6,987 nt of DNA from the NCBI GenBank assembly GCA_024278155.1, contig JAJRTT010000155.1:1-6987 (forward strand). The letters are read 5' to 3'. The stretch's first letter is position 1. Each line of letters starts with the position of its first letter. The stretch comes from Bacteroidota bacterium (GTDB taxonomy: Bacteria; Bacteroidota; Bacteroidia; Bacteroidales; JAADJA01). Made by a program: the position numbers and the translations under genes. Shown one piece after another: positions 1-5,867 of the stretch. A model generated the notes under the pieces. That model saw nothing but the letters and a program-made list of their open reading frames with translations. It was not told where the DNA came from and searched no databases.

Positions 1-67
1 GTTATGTGTTAGGCGTTATGTGTTAGGCGTTATGTGTTAGGCGTTATGTGTTAGGCGTTATGTGTTA
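1..67. repeat. 14-bp direct tandem array at the window edge
   Basis: Four perfect copies of GTTATGTGTTAGGC (1-14, 15-28, 29-42, 43-56) are followed by a partial copy of 11 bases (57-67). The array begins exactly on a unit boundary at base 1, so it probably continues outside the window. The unit splits into two related heptamers, GTTATGT and GTTAGGC. It lies downstream of murE (minus strand) and is separated from the next array by 13 bases of pure A/T (68-80). There are no spacers between copies, so it is not a CRISPR array. I see no coding sequence in it. Its function is unknown; simple intergenic arrays of this sort can arise by replication slippage. Confidence 0.97.
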
Positions 68-80
68 ATTTTATATATTT

Positions 81-207
81 TTTTAACTTTTAACTTTTAA
101 CTTTTAACTTTTAACTTTTAACTCTTAACTTTTAACTCTTAACTTTTAACTCTTAACTTTTAACTCTTAACTTTTAACTCTTAACTTTTAACTTTTAACT
201 TTTCAAC
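81..207. repeat. 7-bp (heptamer) tandem array overlapping the 3' end of murE
   Basis: Seventeen uninterrupted heptamers run from 81 to 199: six TTTTAAC (81-122), then strict alternation of TCTTAAC and TTTTAAC (123-192), then one more TTTTAAC. A last, 8-base variant unit (TTTTCAAC, 200-207) has one extra base. Read on the minus strand the units are GTTAAAA and GTTAAGA. The array covers the last eight codons and the stop of murE. The alternating part behaves as a 14-bp higher-order unit, the same length as the neighbouring array at 1-67. Heptameric arrays of this kind are known from cyanobacteria as STRRs. Function here is unknown. Confidence 0.97.
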
Positions 208-1656
208 TCCTAAAAAACTTTCCAAAATATTCCGATCATCAAACGGCTGTTTCACCCCTTTTATCTCCTGGTATTTTTCATGCCCTTTACCTGCCACAAG
301 GATTATATCACCTGGTGCAGCCAACATACATGCTGTCTTTATGGCCTCTTTTCGATTCGTGATCGAAACCGCCTTTTTGCGATACTCCGGTTCAATACCT
401 TTTTCCATGTCTGAAATAATCTGTCCGGGGTCTTCCGAACGGGGATTATCAGAGGTCAGGATAAGCTTGTCACTTTGCCGGGCCGCAATTTGTGCCATCA
501 TGGGCCTTTTGCCTTTGTCGCGGTCACCACCGGCACCCACTACTGTTATCAGCGTTTCGTTGCGGGTACGGATATTTGATATGGTGTTCAAAACGTTTTT
601 CAGGGCATCGGGGGAATGTGCATAATCCACGATCCCTTTCACATTATTCTCCGATATGAAATATTCAAATCGCCCATCCACGGGTTCCAAAGTACTTAGG
701 GCAGTCAATACCGCTTCCTTGCCTTCTCCAAGCAAAATTGCCGTTGCATATACTGCCAACAGGTTATAAGCATTGAAGTGCCCGATCAGTTTGCACCAGA
801 TTTCCGTTCCGTCGATTTCCAATTGCAAGCCCTCAAATTGGTTTTCAACGACCCTGCATTTAAAATCCGACAAAGTCTTCAGGCTGTATGAAACTTTCTT
901 TGCCCTGGTATTTTGCAACATTACCTTACCGGTCTTATCATCCGCATTGGTCAGCGCAAAAGCACCGGCAGGCAAATCGTCAAAAAACCTCTTTTTGGCT
1001 TTGATATATTCATCAACGGTTTTATGGTAATCGAGATGATCGCGTGAAATATTGGTAAATACCCCTCCGGCAAAATGCAATCCCACAATACGGTTTTGAT
1101 GGATGGCATGTGAACTCACCTCCATAAAACAATGTGAAATCCCCTGATCCACCATCTGCGCAAGCAAGGCATTCAACTGAACAGGATCGGGCGTTGTGTG
1201 GGTAGCACTGATTATTTGCCCGTTGATCCTATTTTCGATGGTGGAAAGCAGCCCACAGGGATAGCCCAGTTTTTCAAACATTTCATAAAGCAAACTTGCA
1301 ATGGTGGTTTTCCCGTTTGTCCCTGTCACACCAACCAAAACCAGGTTTTCGGACGGGTTTCCATAAAAATTGGAAGCGACAATCCCAAGTGACCTGCTGC
1401 TATCAGCAACCTGCAAATAGGTTATGGTTTTGTTTATCCCCTTCGGCAAAACCTCACAAAGAATTGTGTTTGCACCCAAATCAATTGCCTTTGCTATATA
1501 TTGGTGCCCATCGGTGATGGTTCCCTTAACGGCCACAAAAAGAGCATCCTTTTCCACCTTCCTCGAATCGAATTGGATGGAGGCGATATCCCGGTCGGTG
1601 TCCCCAAGCACCTTTTGGATTTCAATGTTCTTTAATATGTCGTTTAGGTTTACCAT
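181..1656 (-). CDS. murE: UDP-N-acetylmuramoyl-tripeptide synthetase (MurE), meso-diaminopimelate type
   Basis: MurE is the cytoplasmic ATP-dependent ligase that adds the third amino acid to UDP-MurNAc-L-Ala-D-Glu in peptidoglycan precursor synthesis. The protein has 491 residues, normal for the family. Visible features are the N-terminal Mur ligase domain (about 1-100), the ATP-binding P-loop TGTNGKTT at 111-118, TTPDP at 154-158 in the substrate site, K221 as the probable carbamoylated lysine (by alignment from memory with the E. coli enzyme), and a C-terminal ligase domain. DNPR at 403-406 is the signature of enzymes that add meso-diaminopimelate rather than lysine. The start is ATG at 1656 with an A/T-rich leader and no Shine-Dalgarno. 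It lies 77 bp after ftsI, in the usual dcw order. Residues 484-491 (VEKLKVKS) and the stop are encoded by the 7-bp array, so the tail is probably not part of the conserved fold. Confidence 0.97.
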   Translation of the reverse strand: MVNLNDILKNIEIQKVLGDTDRDIASIQFDSRKVEKDALFVAVKGTITDGHQYIAKAIDLGANTILCEVLPKGINKTITYLQVADSSRSLGIVASNFYGNPSENLVLVGVTGTNGKTTIASLLYEMFEKLGYPCGLLSTIENRINGQIISATHTTPDPVQLNALLAQMVDQGISHCFMEVSSHAIHQNRIVGLHFAGGVFTNISRDHLDYHKTVDEYIKAKKRFFDDLPAGAFALTNADDKTGKVMLQNTRAKKVSYSLKTLSDFKCRVVENQFEGLQLEIDGTEIWCKLIGHFNAYNLLAVYATAILLGEGKEAVLTALSTLEPVDGRFEYFISENNVKGIVDYAHSPDALKNVLNTISNIRTRNETLITVVGAGGDRDKGKRPMMAQIAARQSDKLILTSDNPRSEDPGQIISDMEKGIEPEYRKKAVSITNRKEAIKTACMLAAPGDIILVAGKGHEKYQEIKGVKQPFDDRNILESFLGVEKLKVKS

Positions 1657-1671
1657 ATTTATTAATACAAC

Positions 1672-1711
1672 AATGATTCAATGATTCAATGTTTCAATGT
1701 TTCAATGTTTC
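1672..1711. repeat. 8-bp tandem array in the ftsI-murE gap
   Basis: Five direct copies of an octamer: AATGATTC twice (1672-1679, 1680-1687), then AATGTTTC three times (1688-1695, 1696-1703, 1704-1711). A run of eight T follows on the + strand (1712-1719). The array fills about half of the 77-bp gap between the ftsI stop and the murE start, ending 16 bases before the murE ATG. On the coding (minus) strand each junction reads TTGA, so a TGA occurs once per unit. I see no convincing promoter or terminator in the gap. It is the only array of the four that lies inside the operon. Confidence 0.93.
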
Positions 1712-1733
1712 TTTTTTTTATTTTATGCTCAAT

Positions 1734-3836
1734 TTAAACAGCCAATCTCAAATAAACCGTGTTCCCTTTTTTGATCCTCATCCCCGGTTTTATGGATTGT
1801 TCTTTCACGATACCCCGTCCCTTAAGTATTACTTTCAAACCCATATTTTCCAATACATATACCGCGTCCCTGGCTCCCATCCCCCTTACGTTGGGAACGA
1901 GGTTTTCCTTTATCACCCTTGTTTTCAACAAAATGCTGCTGTCGGACTTCACCGAAACCGCCCATTCCGAATTTGTACTTGAGGAATCGAGGGGAATATC
2001 CAGGGATTTATAGATGTATTCTATCTCATCTTCGTAGCCCGTGGCATAAACCGGATACGCAAGATTATCTGCCAATTCCAGTTCATCCTGCTGGATGCCC
2101 AAATCAGTGGAATAAACCTTATCTGCTATCTCCTTAAAAACCGGGACAGCCACAGAAGTAGCATAATAGCGGCCCTTGGAAGGACGGCTCACGACAACAA
2201 TACAGGAATACTTTGGGTTATCCGCCGGGAAATACCCAACGAAGGACGCATTGTAATCACGTTTATTGTACCCTGATTTACCGGCAATTTGTGCTGTACC
2301 TGTTTTTCCGGCCACTTTATAAACCGATTTGCTCAATGCCTTAGCAGTCCCGTTTTCAACCACACCTTCCAGCAATTCCTTTCCTTTTAGAATGGCTTCT
2401 TCCGAACAAATTTGATTGTTCAACACTTCAGGTTCAAATGTTTCCAGGGTTTTCCCTGCCTGCCTTATTTCCTGGACAAACATGGGTTTCATCAATTTTC
2501 CATTATTTGCCACGGCATTGTAAAATGCAAGTGTTTGCAAAGGGGTTATTTGAAGTTCATAACCAATCGACATAAACGGCAATGAAACATTTGACCAGGT
2601 TCTATCCTTCGTGTTTTTGACATAGGGCCTCCCTTCGCCCGGAATATCCAAACCCAGCTTTTGGTCCAGGGACATACCATATAAATGGTCAATGTATTTT
2701 TGCGGATTTGAGGCATATGCATTGGTCACAAGTTGTGAAACACCTACATTCGACGACTTTTCAAAAATCTCCTTTATGGTCACACGTCCGTCACGGATCC
2801 CGTGCACATCCCGGATCGTAAGCCCGGAGTACATTTTGTACTCATTGATTTTCACCGTGTCTTCCAGGTTAATCAAATTATCGTCCAACAACGAAAGCAT
2901 GGACGCCAGTTTAAAGGTAGATCCGGGTTCAACAGGAGCGCCCACCGCATAATTATAGGATTCCTTATAAGTCCCCGATCTTTTGTCTTTTGTGAGATTG
3001 GCAATTGCAAGGATATGACCCGTATGTACCTCCATCAGCACGGCACAGCCCCATTCCGCATCGTGTTCGACAAGATGGCTATAAAGTGCCGATTCGGCCA
3101 CATCCTGTATGTTCAGGTCGATGGTGGTAATAATATCCTTGCCGTCCTGAGGTTCGATTTCGTTTTCGTCAAAAACAGGTTTCCAATCGCCACTGTTTAT
3201 TTTTTTCTTCAATTGCCGTCCCTGTTTACCACTCAAAACATCGTTATATGCCCCCTCAATCCCAACAAAAAGGTCTTCCTTTTTATTTTGGTAACCGAGG
3301 GTCCTCTCGGCCAGCATACGGTAGGGCTTTTCCCGTTTGGTTTTAGGAATAATGATCAATCCACCACGATATTTTCCCCTTTCAAAAATGGGGAACCCGC
3401 GCATCTTCTTCAATTGCAAATAGGTCACGTTTCGCTTGATAAGAAAATAGCGGTTGCCTTTTTTTCGTTCGCGAAGCAAAGCCGTTTTGTACTGGTACAT
3501 TGATTTATCACCAAAAAGCGAGGATAATTTTCCCGCAAGGGCCGAAATATTGTTCTTGAAATCTGTATTTGAAATCAATGGGGAAGCCACATCCATACGT
3601 ACATCGAATATGGGAACGGAAGTGGCAAGTAAACTTCCGTCAGATGCACAAATATTTCCGCGAACGGCATCCACATTGAAATATTTCAATGATTGTTTGC
3701 GTGATTTGTCCAACAGCTCACTCCCTTCCACAAACTGGATGTGGATGACCTTTACGATAATGGCCACACCAAAAACGAGTATCCCGAAGTAAACCAGGAA
3801 AACCCTCCACAATATGTCTGTCTTGACGTTTTTCAC
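1734..3836 (-). CDS. ftsI: Septal peptidoglycan transpeptidase FtsI (class B PBP) with C-terminal PASTA domain
   Basis: This is the penicillin-binding protein that cross-links septal peptidoglycan, anchored in the inner membrane with its catalytic domain in the periplasm. The 700-residue protein has a short cytoplasmic tail, one membrane segment (about 8-35), a PBP dimerisation/pedestal domain (about 55-235), and a transpeptidase domain (about 260-575) with all three active-site motifs: STFK (catalytic S306, K309), SSN at 361-363 and KTG at 511-513. One PASTA domain follows at about 645-700. E. coli FtsI has no PASTA domain, but such a tail is common in Bacteroidota and Gram-positive homologues. 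The start is GTG at 3836; no in-frame ATG lies upstream, and the protein begins close to the membrane segment as expected. The gap to the ftsL-like gene is 44 bp. The name spoVD is sometimes used for PASTA-bearing relatives; the dcw position favours FtsI. Confidence 0.95.
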   Translation of the reverse strand: MKNVKTDILWRVFLVYFGILVFGVAIIVKVIHIQFVEGSELLDKSRKQSLKYFNVDAVRGNICASDGSLLATSVPIFDVRMDVASPLISNTDFKNNISALAGKLSSLFGDKSMYQYKTALLRERKKGNRYFLIKRNVTYLQLKKMRGFPIFERGKYRGGLIIIPKTKREKPYRMLAERTLGYQNKKEDLFVGIEGAYNDVLSGKQGRQLKKKINSGDWKPVFDENEIEPQDGKDIITTIDLNIQDVAESALYSHLVEHDAEWGCAVLMEVHTGHILAIANLTKDKRSGTYKESYNYAVGAPVEPGSTFKLASMLSLLDDNLINLEDTVKINEYKMYSGLTIRDVHGIRDGRVTIKEIFEKSSNVGVSQLVTNAYASNPQKYIDHLYGMSLDQKLGLDIPGEGRPYVKNTKDRTWSNVSLPFMSIGYELQITPLQTLAFYNAVANNGKLMKPMFVQEIRQAGKTLETFEPEVLNNQICSEEAILKGKELLEGVVENGTAKALSKSVYKVAGKTGTAQIAGKSGYNKRDYNASFVGYFPADNPKYSCIVVVSRPSKGRYYATSVAVPVFKEIADKVYSTDLGIQQDELELADNLAYPVYATGYEDEIEYIYKSLDIPLDSSSTNSEWAVSVKSDSSILLKTRVIKENLVPNVRGMGARDAVYVLENMGLKVILKGRGIVKEQSIKPGMRIKKGNTVYLRLAV

Positions 3837-3859
3837 TATTCTCGATTTGTATTGATTTC

Positions 3860-3879
3860 CCCCATCCTTTTGGGTGGGG
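3860..3879. other. G/C-rich inverted repeat in the ftsL-ftsI spacer
   Basis: On the + strand, CCCCATCC (3860-3867) and GGGTGGGG (3872-3879) are separated by TTTT. As + strand RNA this gives an 8-bp stem with one U-G wobble. As RNA of the transcribed minus strand the same pair becomes a C-A mismatch, leaving five outer and two inner pairs around an AAAA loop. It starts two bases after the ftsL-like stop codon and ends 23 bases before the ftsI GTG. No U-tract follows on the minus strand, so it does not look like an intrinsic terminator. It could stabilise or process the mRNA, or mean nothing. Confidence 0.5.
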
Positions 3880-3880
3880 T

Positions 3881-4243
3881 TTATTTTTCTTCTTCTGCCG
3901 CAATCTTGTCGGGTGGCACTGTTGATTCTTTAATCCCTTTTGAGCGGAGCTGCTTTGCAATTTCCGACTGACGGGTTGCGTGCATCATTTCCGATTTTAC
4001 CGAAATATATTCGTACCTCAACTCTTTCAGTTCACGCTGCATTTTTTCGATCTTCCGTATGTTTTTCTCGGCGAAATAGGAATTGCCGATGTAAATAAGG
4101 GCGAGAAAAGCCAGCATTAACAAAAAAGGGATTTGCCGGAGCGTACTCTCATTCTTGATGAAATCGCCACCCAATACATTTCGTATGGAATTGGCAACTA
4201 CTTTTCCACTTTTCCCGAAACCTTTATTTTTTCCCTTTGTCAT
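3881..4243 (-). CDS. FtsL-like bitopic cell division protein
   Basis: FtsL-type proteins are small single-pass membrane proteins that join FtsB and FtsQ and activate the FtsW-FtsI synthase at the septum. This 120-residue protein has the expected layout: a basic cytoplasmic tail (1-36), one membrane segment (about 37-56, rich in L, A, F and I), and a charged helical stretch of likely coiled coil (about 58-90, rich in E, K, R and L). A short acidic tail ends in EEEK. Primary sequence in this family is poorly conserved, so the call rests on topology, size and position between rsmH and ftsI. Its ATG overlaps the rsmH stop as ATGA (4240-4243), which indicates translational coupling. I leave the gene symbol empty because homology to E. 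coli FtsL cannot be shown by eye. Confidence 0.85.
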   Translation of the reverse strand: MTKGKNKGFGKSGKVVANSIRNVLGGDFIKNESTLRQIPFLLMLAFLALIYIGNSYFAEKNIRKIEKMQRELKELRYEYISVKSEMMHATRQSEIAKQLRSKGIKESTVPPDKIAAEEEK

Positions 4244-5133
4244 ATTTTTTCCGCAATCCTCAATTTTGCACTTCTTGCCCGGCTATTGTTTTTTATCTCT
4301 TCTTCTGTTGGGACAAGTGGTTTTCTGTTCACCGGTTTCAGGCTTGTGATCAAATTTCCATAAAAGTCCTTTTCCTGTTTTCCTTCAAAATTCCCTGTCC
4401 TGAAAAAATTCTTCACCAATCTGTCCTCAAGGGAATGATAGGAAATCACCACTATCCTCCCCCCTTTTTCCAGCAAATCAACCGACTGTTTCAACATCTC
4501 TTTCAGAGCACCCAGTTCATCATTTACTTCAATTCGCAATGCCTGGAAAACCCGGGCATAAAACTTATTCTCCGATCCCCGTGGTGCACATTTGCCAATT
4601 GCCTCTTTCAACTGTGCCGTGGTTTCAATCGCCTTTTCGTTTCTGAAACTCTCGATTGCTGCGGCCACCTTCCCCGAATTCTTCAAATCACCGTAGCGGT
4701 ACAGGACATTCCTGATTTCCCTCACCGGCCATTCGTTCACGATTTCCTTTGCCGACATCCATTTCTGGCGGTTCATCCTCAAATCGAGCCCGGCATCAAA
4801 CCGAACCGAAAAACCCCTTTCACCCTCATCGATCTGGTGGGAGGAAATCCCTAGATCTGCCAGTATCCCATTCACGGGAACAGCTTTGTACAGCTTTAAA
4901 AAGTTCCGCATATACCGGAAATTTTGCTGTATCAAAATCAGCCGTTCATCTTCAATTCTATTCTCAATGGCATCAATGTCCTGATCGAACGCGATCAATG
5001 AGCCATTGCCTATTTTCCCAAGAATTTCTTTGGAATGTCCACCTCCGCCATAAGTTGTGTCCACATATACCCCACCTTCAAGGATGTTGAGCCCCTCAAT
5101 GCTTTCCTTTAATAAAACGGGCTTGTGATACAT
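4240..5133 (-). CDS. rsmH: 16S rRNA (cytosine(1402)-N(4))-methyltransferase RsmH (MraW)
   Basis: RsmH uses S-adenosylmethionine to methylate N4 of C1402 in the 16S rRNA decoding centre. From the ATG at 5133 the protein has 297 residues and begins MYHKPVLLKES, matching the usual family N-terminus. Motifs include the SAM-binding stretch VDTTYGGGGHS (24-34), AFDQD (48-52), ADLGISSHQID (92-102), ERGFS (105-109), YHSLEDR (232-238) and the C-terminal ARSAKLR (286-292). An in-frame TTG at 5163 would add ten residues (MIIIDGNKLH), but it is a rarer start codon and the extra residues do not resemble the family, so I chose ATG 5133. That leaves 69 bp to mraZ. Downstream it overlaps the ftsL-like gene by four bases. 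No residues expected of the family appear to be missing. Confidence 0.96.
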   Translation of the reverse strand: MYHKPVLLKESIEGLNILEGGVYVDTTYGGGGHSKEILGKIGNGSLIAFDQDIDAIENRIEDERLILIQQNFRYMRNFLKLYKAVPVNGILADLGISSHQIDEGERGFSVRFDAGLDLRMNRQKWMSAKEIVNEWPVREIRNVLYRYGDLKNSGKVAAAIESFRNEKAIETTAQLKEAIGKCAPRGSENKFYARVFQALRIEVNDELGALKEMLKQSVDLLEKGGRIVVISYHSLEDRLVKNFFRTGNFEGKQEKDFYGNLITSLKPVNRKPLVPTEEEIKNNSRARSAKLRIAEKI

Positions 5134-5202
5134 ATGCAATTTATTTCCATCTATGATAATCAATGGGGTTCAAGCTGACGATTCTTAAATTTTCTTCCGG
5201 AT

Positions 5203-5667
5203 TTAGTTTTGATTATCGTCCATTTTCCCCATCACGTCCTCGGCCAGCGCACCAAAATCGACATCGCTATCCTCAACCTCTTTCCGATAGCTCCCTTTGT
5301 CCCATATCTCGATCTTGTTGATCTGTGATGTCAACACGAGTTCCTTGTCTATCTTCGCAAATGCAATCAAATCCTTAGGAATGAGCAAGCGTCCGTTCCC
5401 ATCCAAATCAACGGGCTTCACACCTGCCATAAACCGCCTTATGAAATCCACATTTTTTTTAACAAACCTATTGAGCTTGTCCACGCCGGCCATCTCTTTT
5501 TCCCATTCAGCTTTTGGGTAAAGCTCAAGACAATGGTCGAACACGGACTTTTTAATTACAAACCCATCGTTCAAAACGGGTGCAAGTTCACGCTTCAATC
5601 CTGCCGGGAGTGCTACTCTCCCTTTGGAATCAGCCTTACATTCGTATGTGTATGTCAGGTTTGTCAT
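5203..5667 (-). CDS. mraZ: MraZ, transcriptional regulator of the dcw cluster
   Basis: MraZ is an AbrB-like DNA-binding protein that forms rings and represses its own dcw promoter by binding phased GTGG-type boxes. The 154-residue protein has the two MraZ/SpoVT-AbrB half domains: ADSKGRVALP at 12-21 and LDGNGRLLIP at 88-97, each with the D-x-x-G-R loop. The C-terminus is acidic (EDSDVDFGALAED). I chose ATG at 5667 over the in-frame TTG at 5682: the TTG would add only MKFFN and would fall at the probable transcription start if the -7 candidate at 5687-5694 is right. It is the first gene of the cluster, and the boxes at 5705-5752 just upstream fit autoregulation. Confidence 0.95.
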   Translation of the reverse strand: MTNLTYTYECKADSKGRVALPAGLKRELAPVLNDGFVIKKSVFDHCLELYPKAEWEKEMAGVDKLNRFVKKNVDFIRRFMAGVKPVDLDGNGRLLIPKDLIAFAKIDKELVLTSQINKIEIWDKGSYRKEVEDSDVDFGALAEDVMGKMDDNQN

Positions 5668-5686
5668 GTTAAAAAATTTCAAGGCG

Positions 5687-5694
5687 TAAATTTA
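5687..5694 (-). promoter_or_regulatory. Candidate -7 element of the mraZ promoter
   Basis: On the minus strand these bases read TAAATTTA, which matches seven of the eight positions of the Bacteroidota consensus TAnnTTTG. Transcription would start near 5680, giving a leader of about 13 bases before the mraZ ATG. I see no TTTG-like -33 element at the expected distance; that position is occupied by the MraZ-type boxes, so repressor and polymerase would compete. The sequence is A/T-rich, so a chance match is possible. Confidence 0.4.
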
Positions 5695-5704
5695 GAAAAG
5701 ATTT

Positions 5705-5752
5705 CCCACTTTTCCCCACTTGTTAATAACTTTTTTCCACTTTTTCCCACTT
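5705..5752 (-). promoter_or_regulatory. Candidate MraZ operator: phased AAGTGG boxes
   Basis: Read on the minus strand there are four boxes: AAGTGGG at 5746-5752, AAGTGGA at 5736-5742, AAGTGGG at 5715-5721 and AAGTGGG at 5705-5711. A degenerate AAGTTAT sits at 5726-5732 in the fifth slot. Unit starts are therefore 10, 10, 11 and 10 bp apart, one helical turn each. Known MraZ sites are direct repeats with a TGGG core at 10-bp spacing in E. coli, and AAAGTGG-type repeats in Mollicutes. The boxes end 37 bp upstream of the mraZ ATG. The inference is autoregulation of the cluster. Confidence 0.8.
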
Positions 5753-5786
5753 AGTGTATTGATAACTGCATTTTTTGGGAATTGTT

Positions 5787-5808
5787 ACTTCCTTCGAGAA
5801 GTTTTTTT
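5787..5808 (+). terminator. Weak hairpin followed by a T-run between the divergent genes
   Basis: ACTTC (5787-5791) and GAAGT (5798-5802) can pair around the loop CTTCGA; the final T of the stem begins a run of seven T (5802-5808). The form resembles a small intrinsic terminator on the + strand, but the stem has only five pairs, two of them G-C. No + strand gene lies upstream of it in the window. It might stop stray + strand transcription coming from antisense to mraZ, or be incidental. Confidence 0.25.
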
Positions 5809-5829
5809 AGCATTTGGGCAAACATTATG

Positions 5830-5837
5830 TAACTTTG
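5830..5837 (+). promoter_or_regulatory. Candidate -7 element of the acyltransferase promoter
   Basis: TAACTTTG is a perfect match to the Bacteroidota -7 consensus TAnnTTTG. It ends 30 bases before the ATG at 5868, so transcription would start around 5844 with a leader of about 24 bases. A TTTG at 5813-5816 lies only 13 bases upstream, closer than the usual spacing of about 19 for a -33 element, so the upstream half is weak. The element falls inside the possible TTG-initiated extension from 5814, which argues against that longer start. Confidence 0.6.
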
Positions 5838-5867
5838 TATCACAATGACTTAGAACGTGACTTAAAA

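Noticed and set aside
1..207. CRISPR array or mobile element end
   Set aside because: Copies are contiguous with no unique spacers, and no transposase, integrase, target duplication or terminal inverted repeat is visible.
1712..1719. T-run after ftsI as an intrinsic terminator
   Set aside because: The T-run is on the + strand; the ftsI transcript would read it as A's, and no stem precedes it on the minus strand.
2802..3503. Plus-strand open frame of 233 codons
   Set aside because: It lies wholly antisense to ftsI, which has all its catalytic motifs, and shows no recognisable domain.
4237..4854. Plus-strand open frame of 205 codons
   Set aside because: Antisense shadow of rsmH, with a composition that reflects the opposite strand and no family motif.
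5732..5750. DnaA-box-like sequences (TTTTCCACT and similar)
   Set aside because: They match the DnaA consensus imperfectly and are explained better by the regularly phased MraZ boxes. No cluster of true boxes or DNA-unwinding pattern is seen.
5814..5867. TTG-initiated N-terminal extension of the acyltransferase
   Set aside because: A perfect TAnnTTTG element at 5830-5837 lies inside it, TTG is a rarer start, and the ATG at 5868 has a good A-rich leader.
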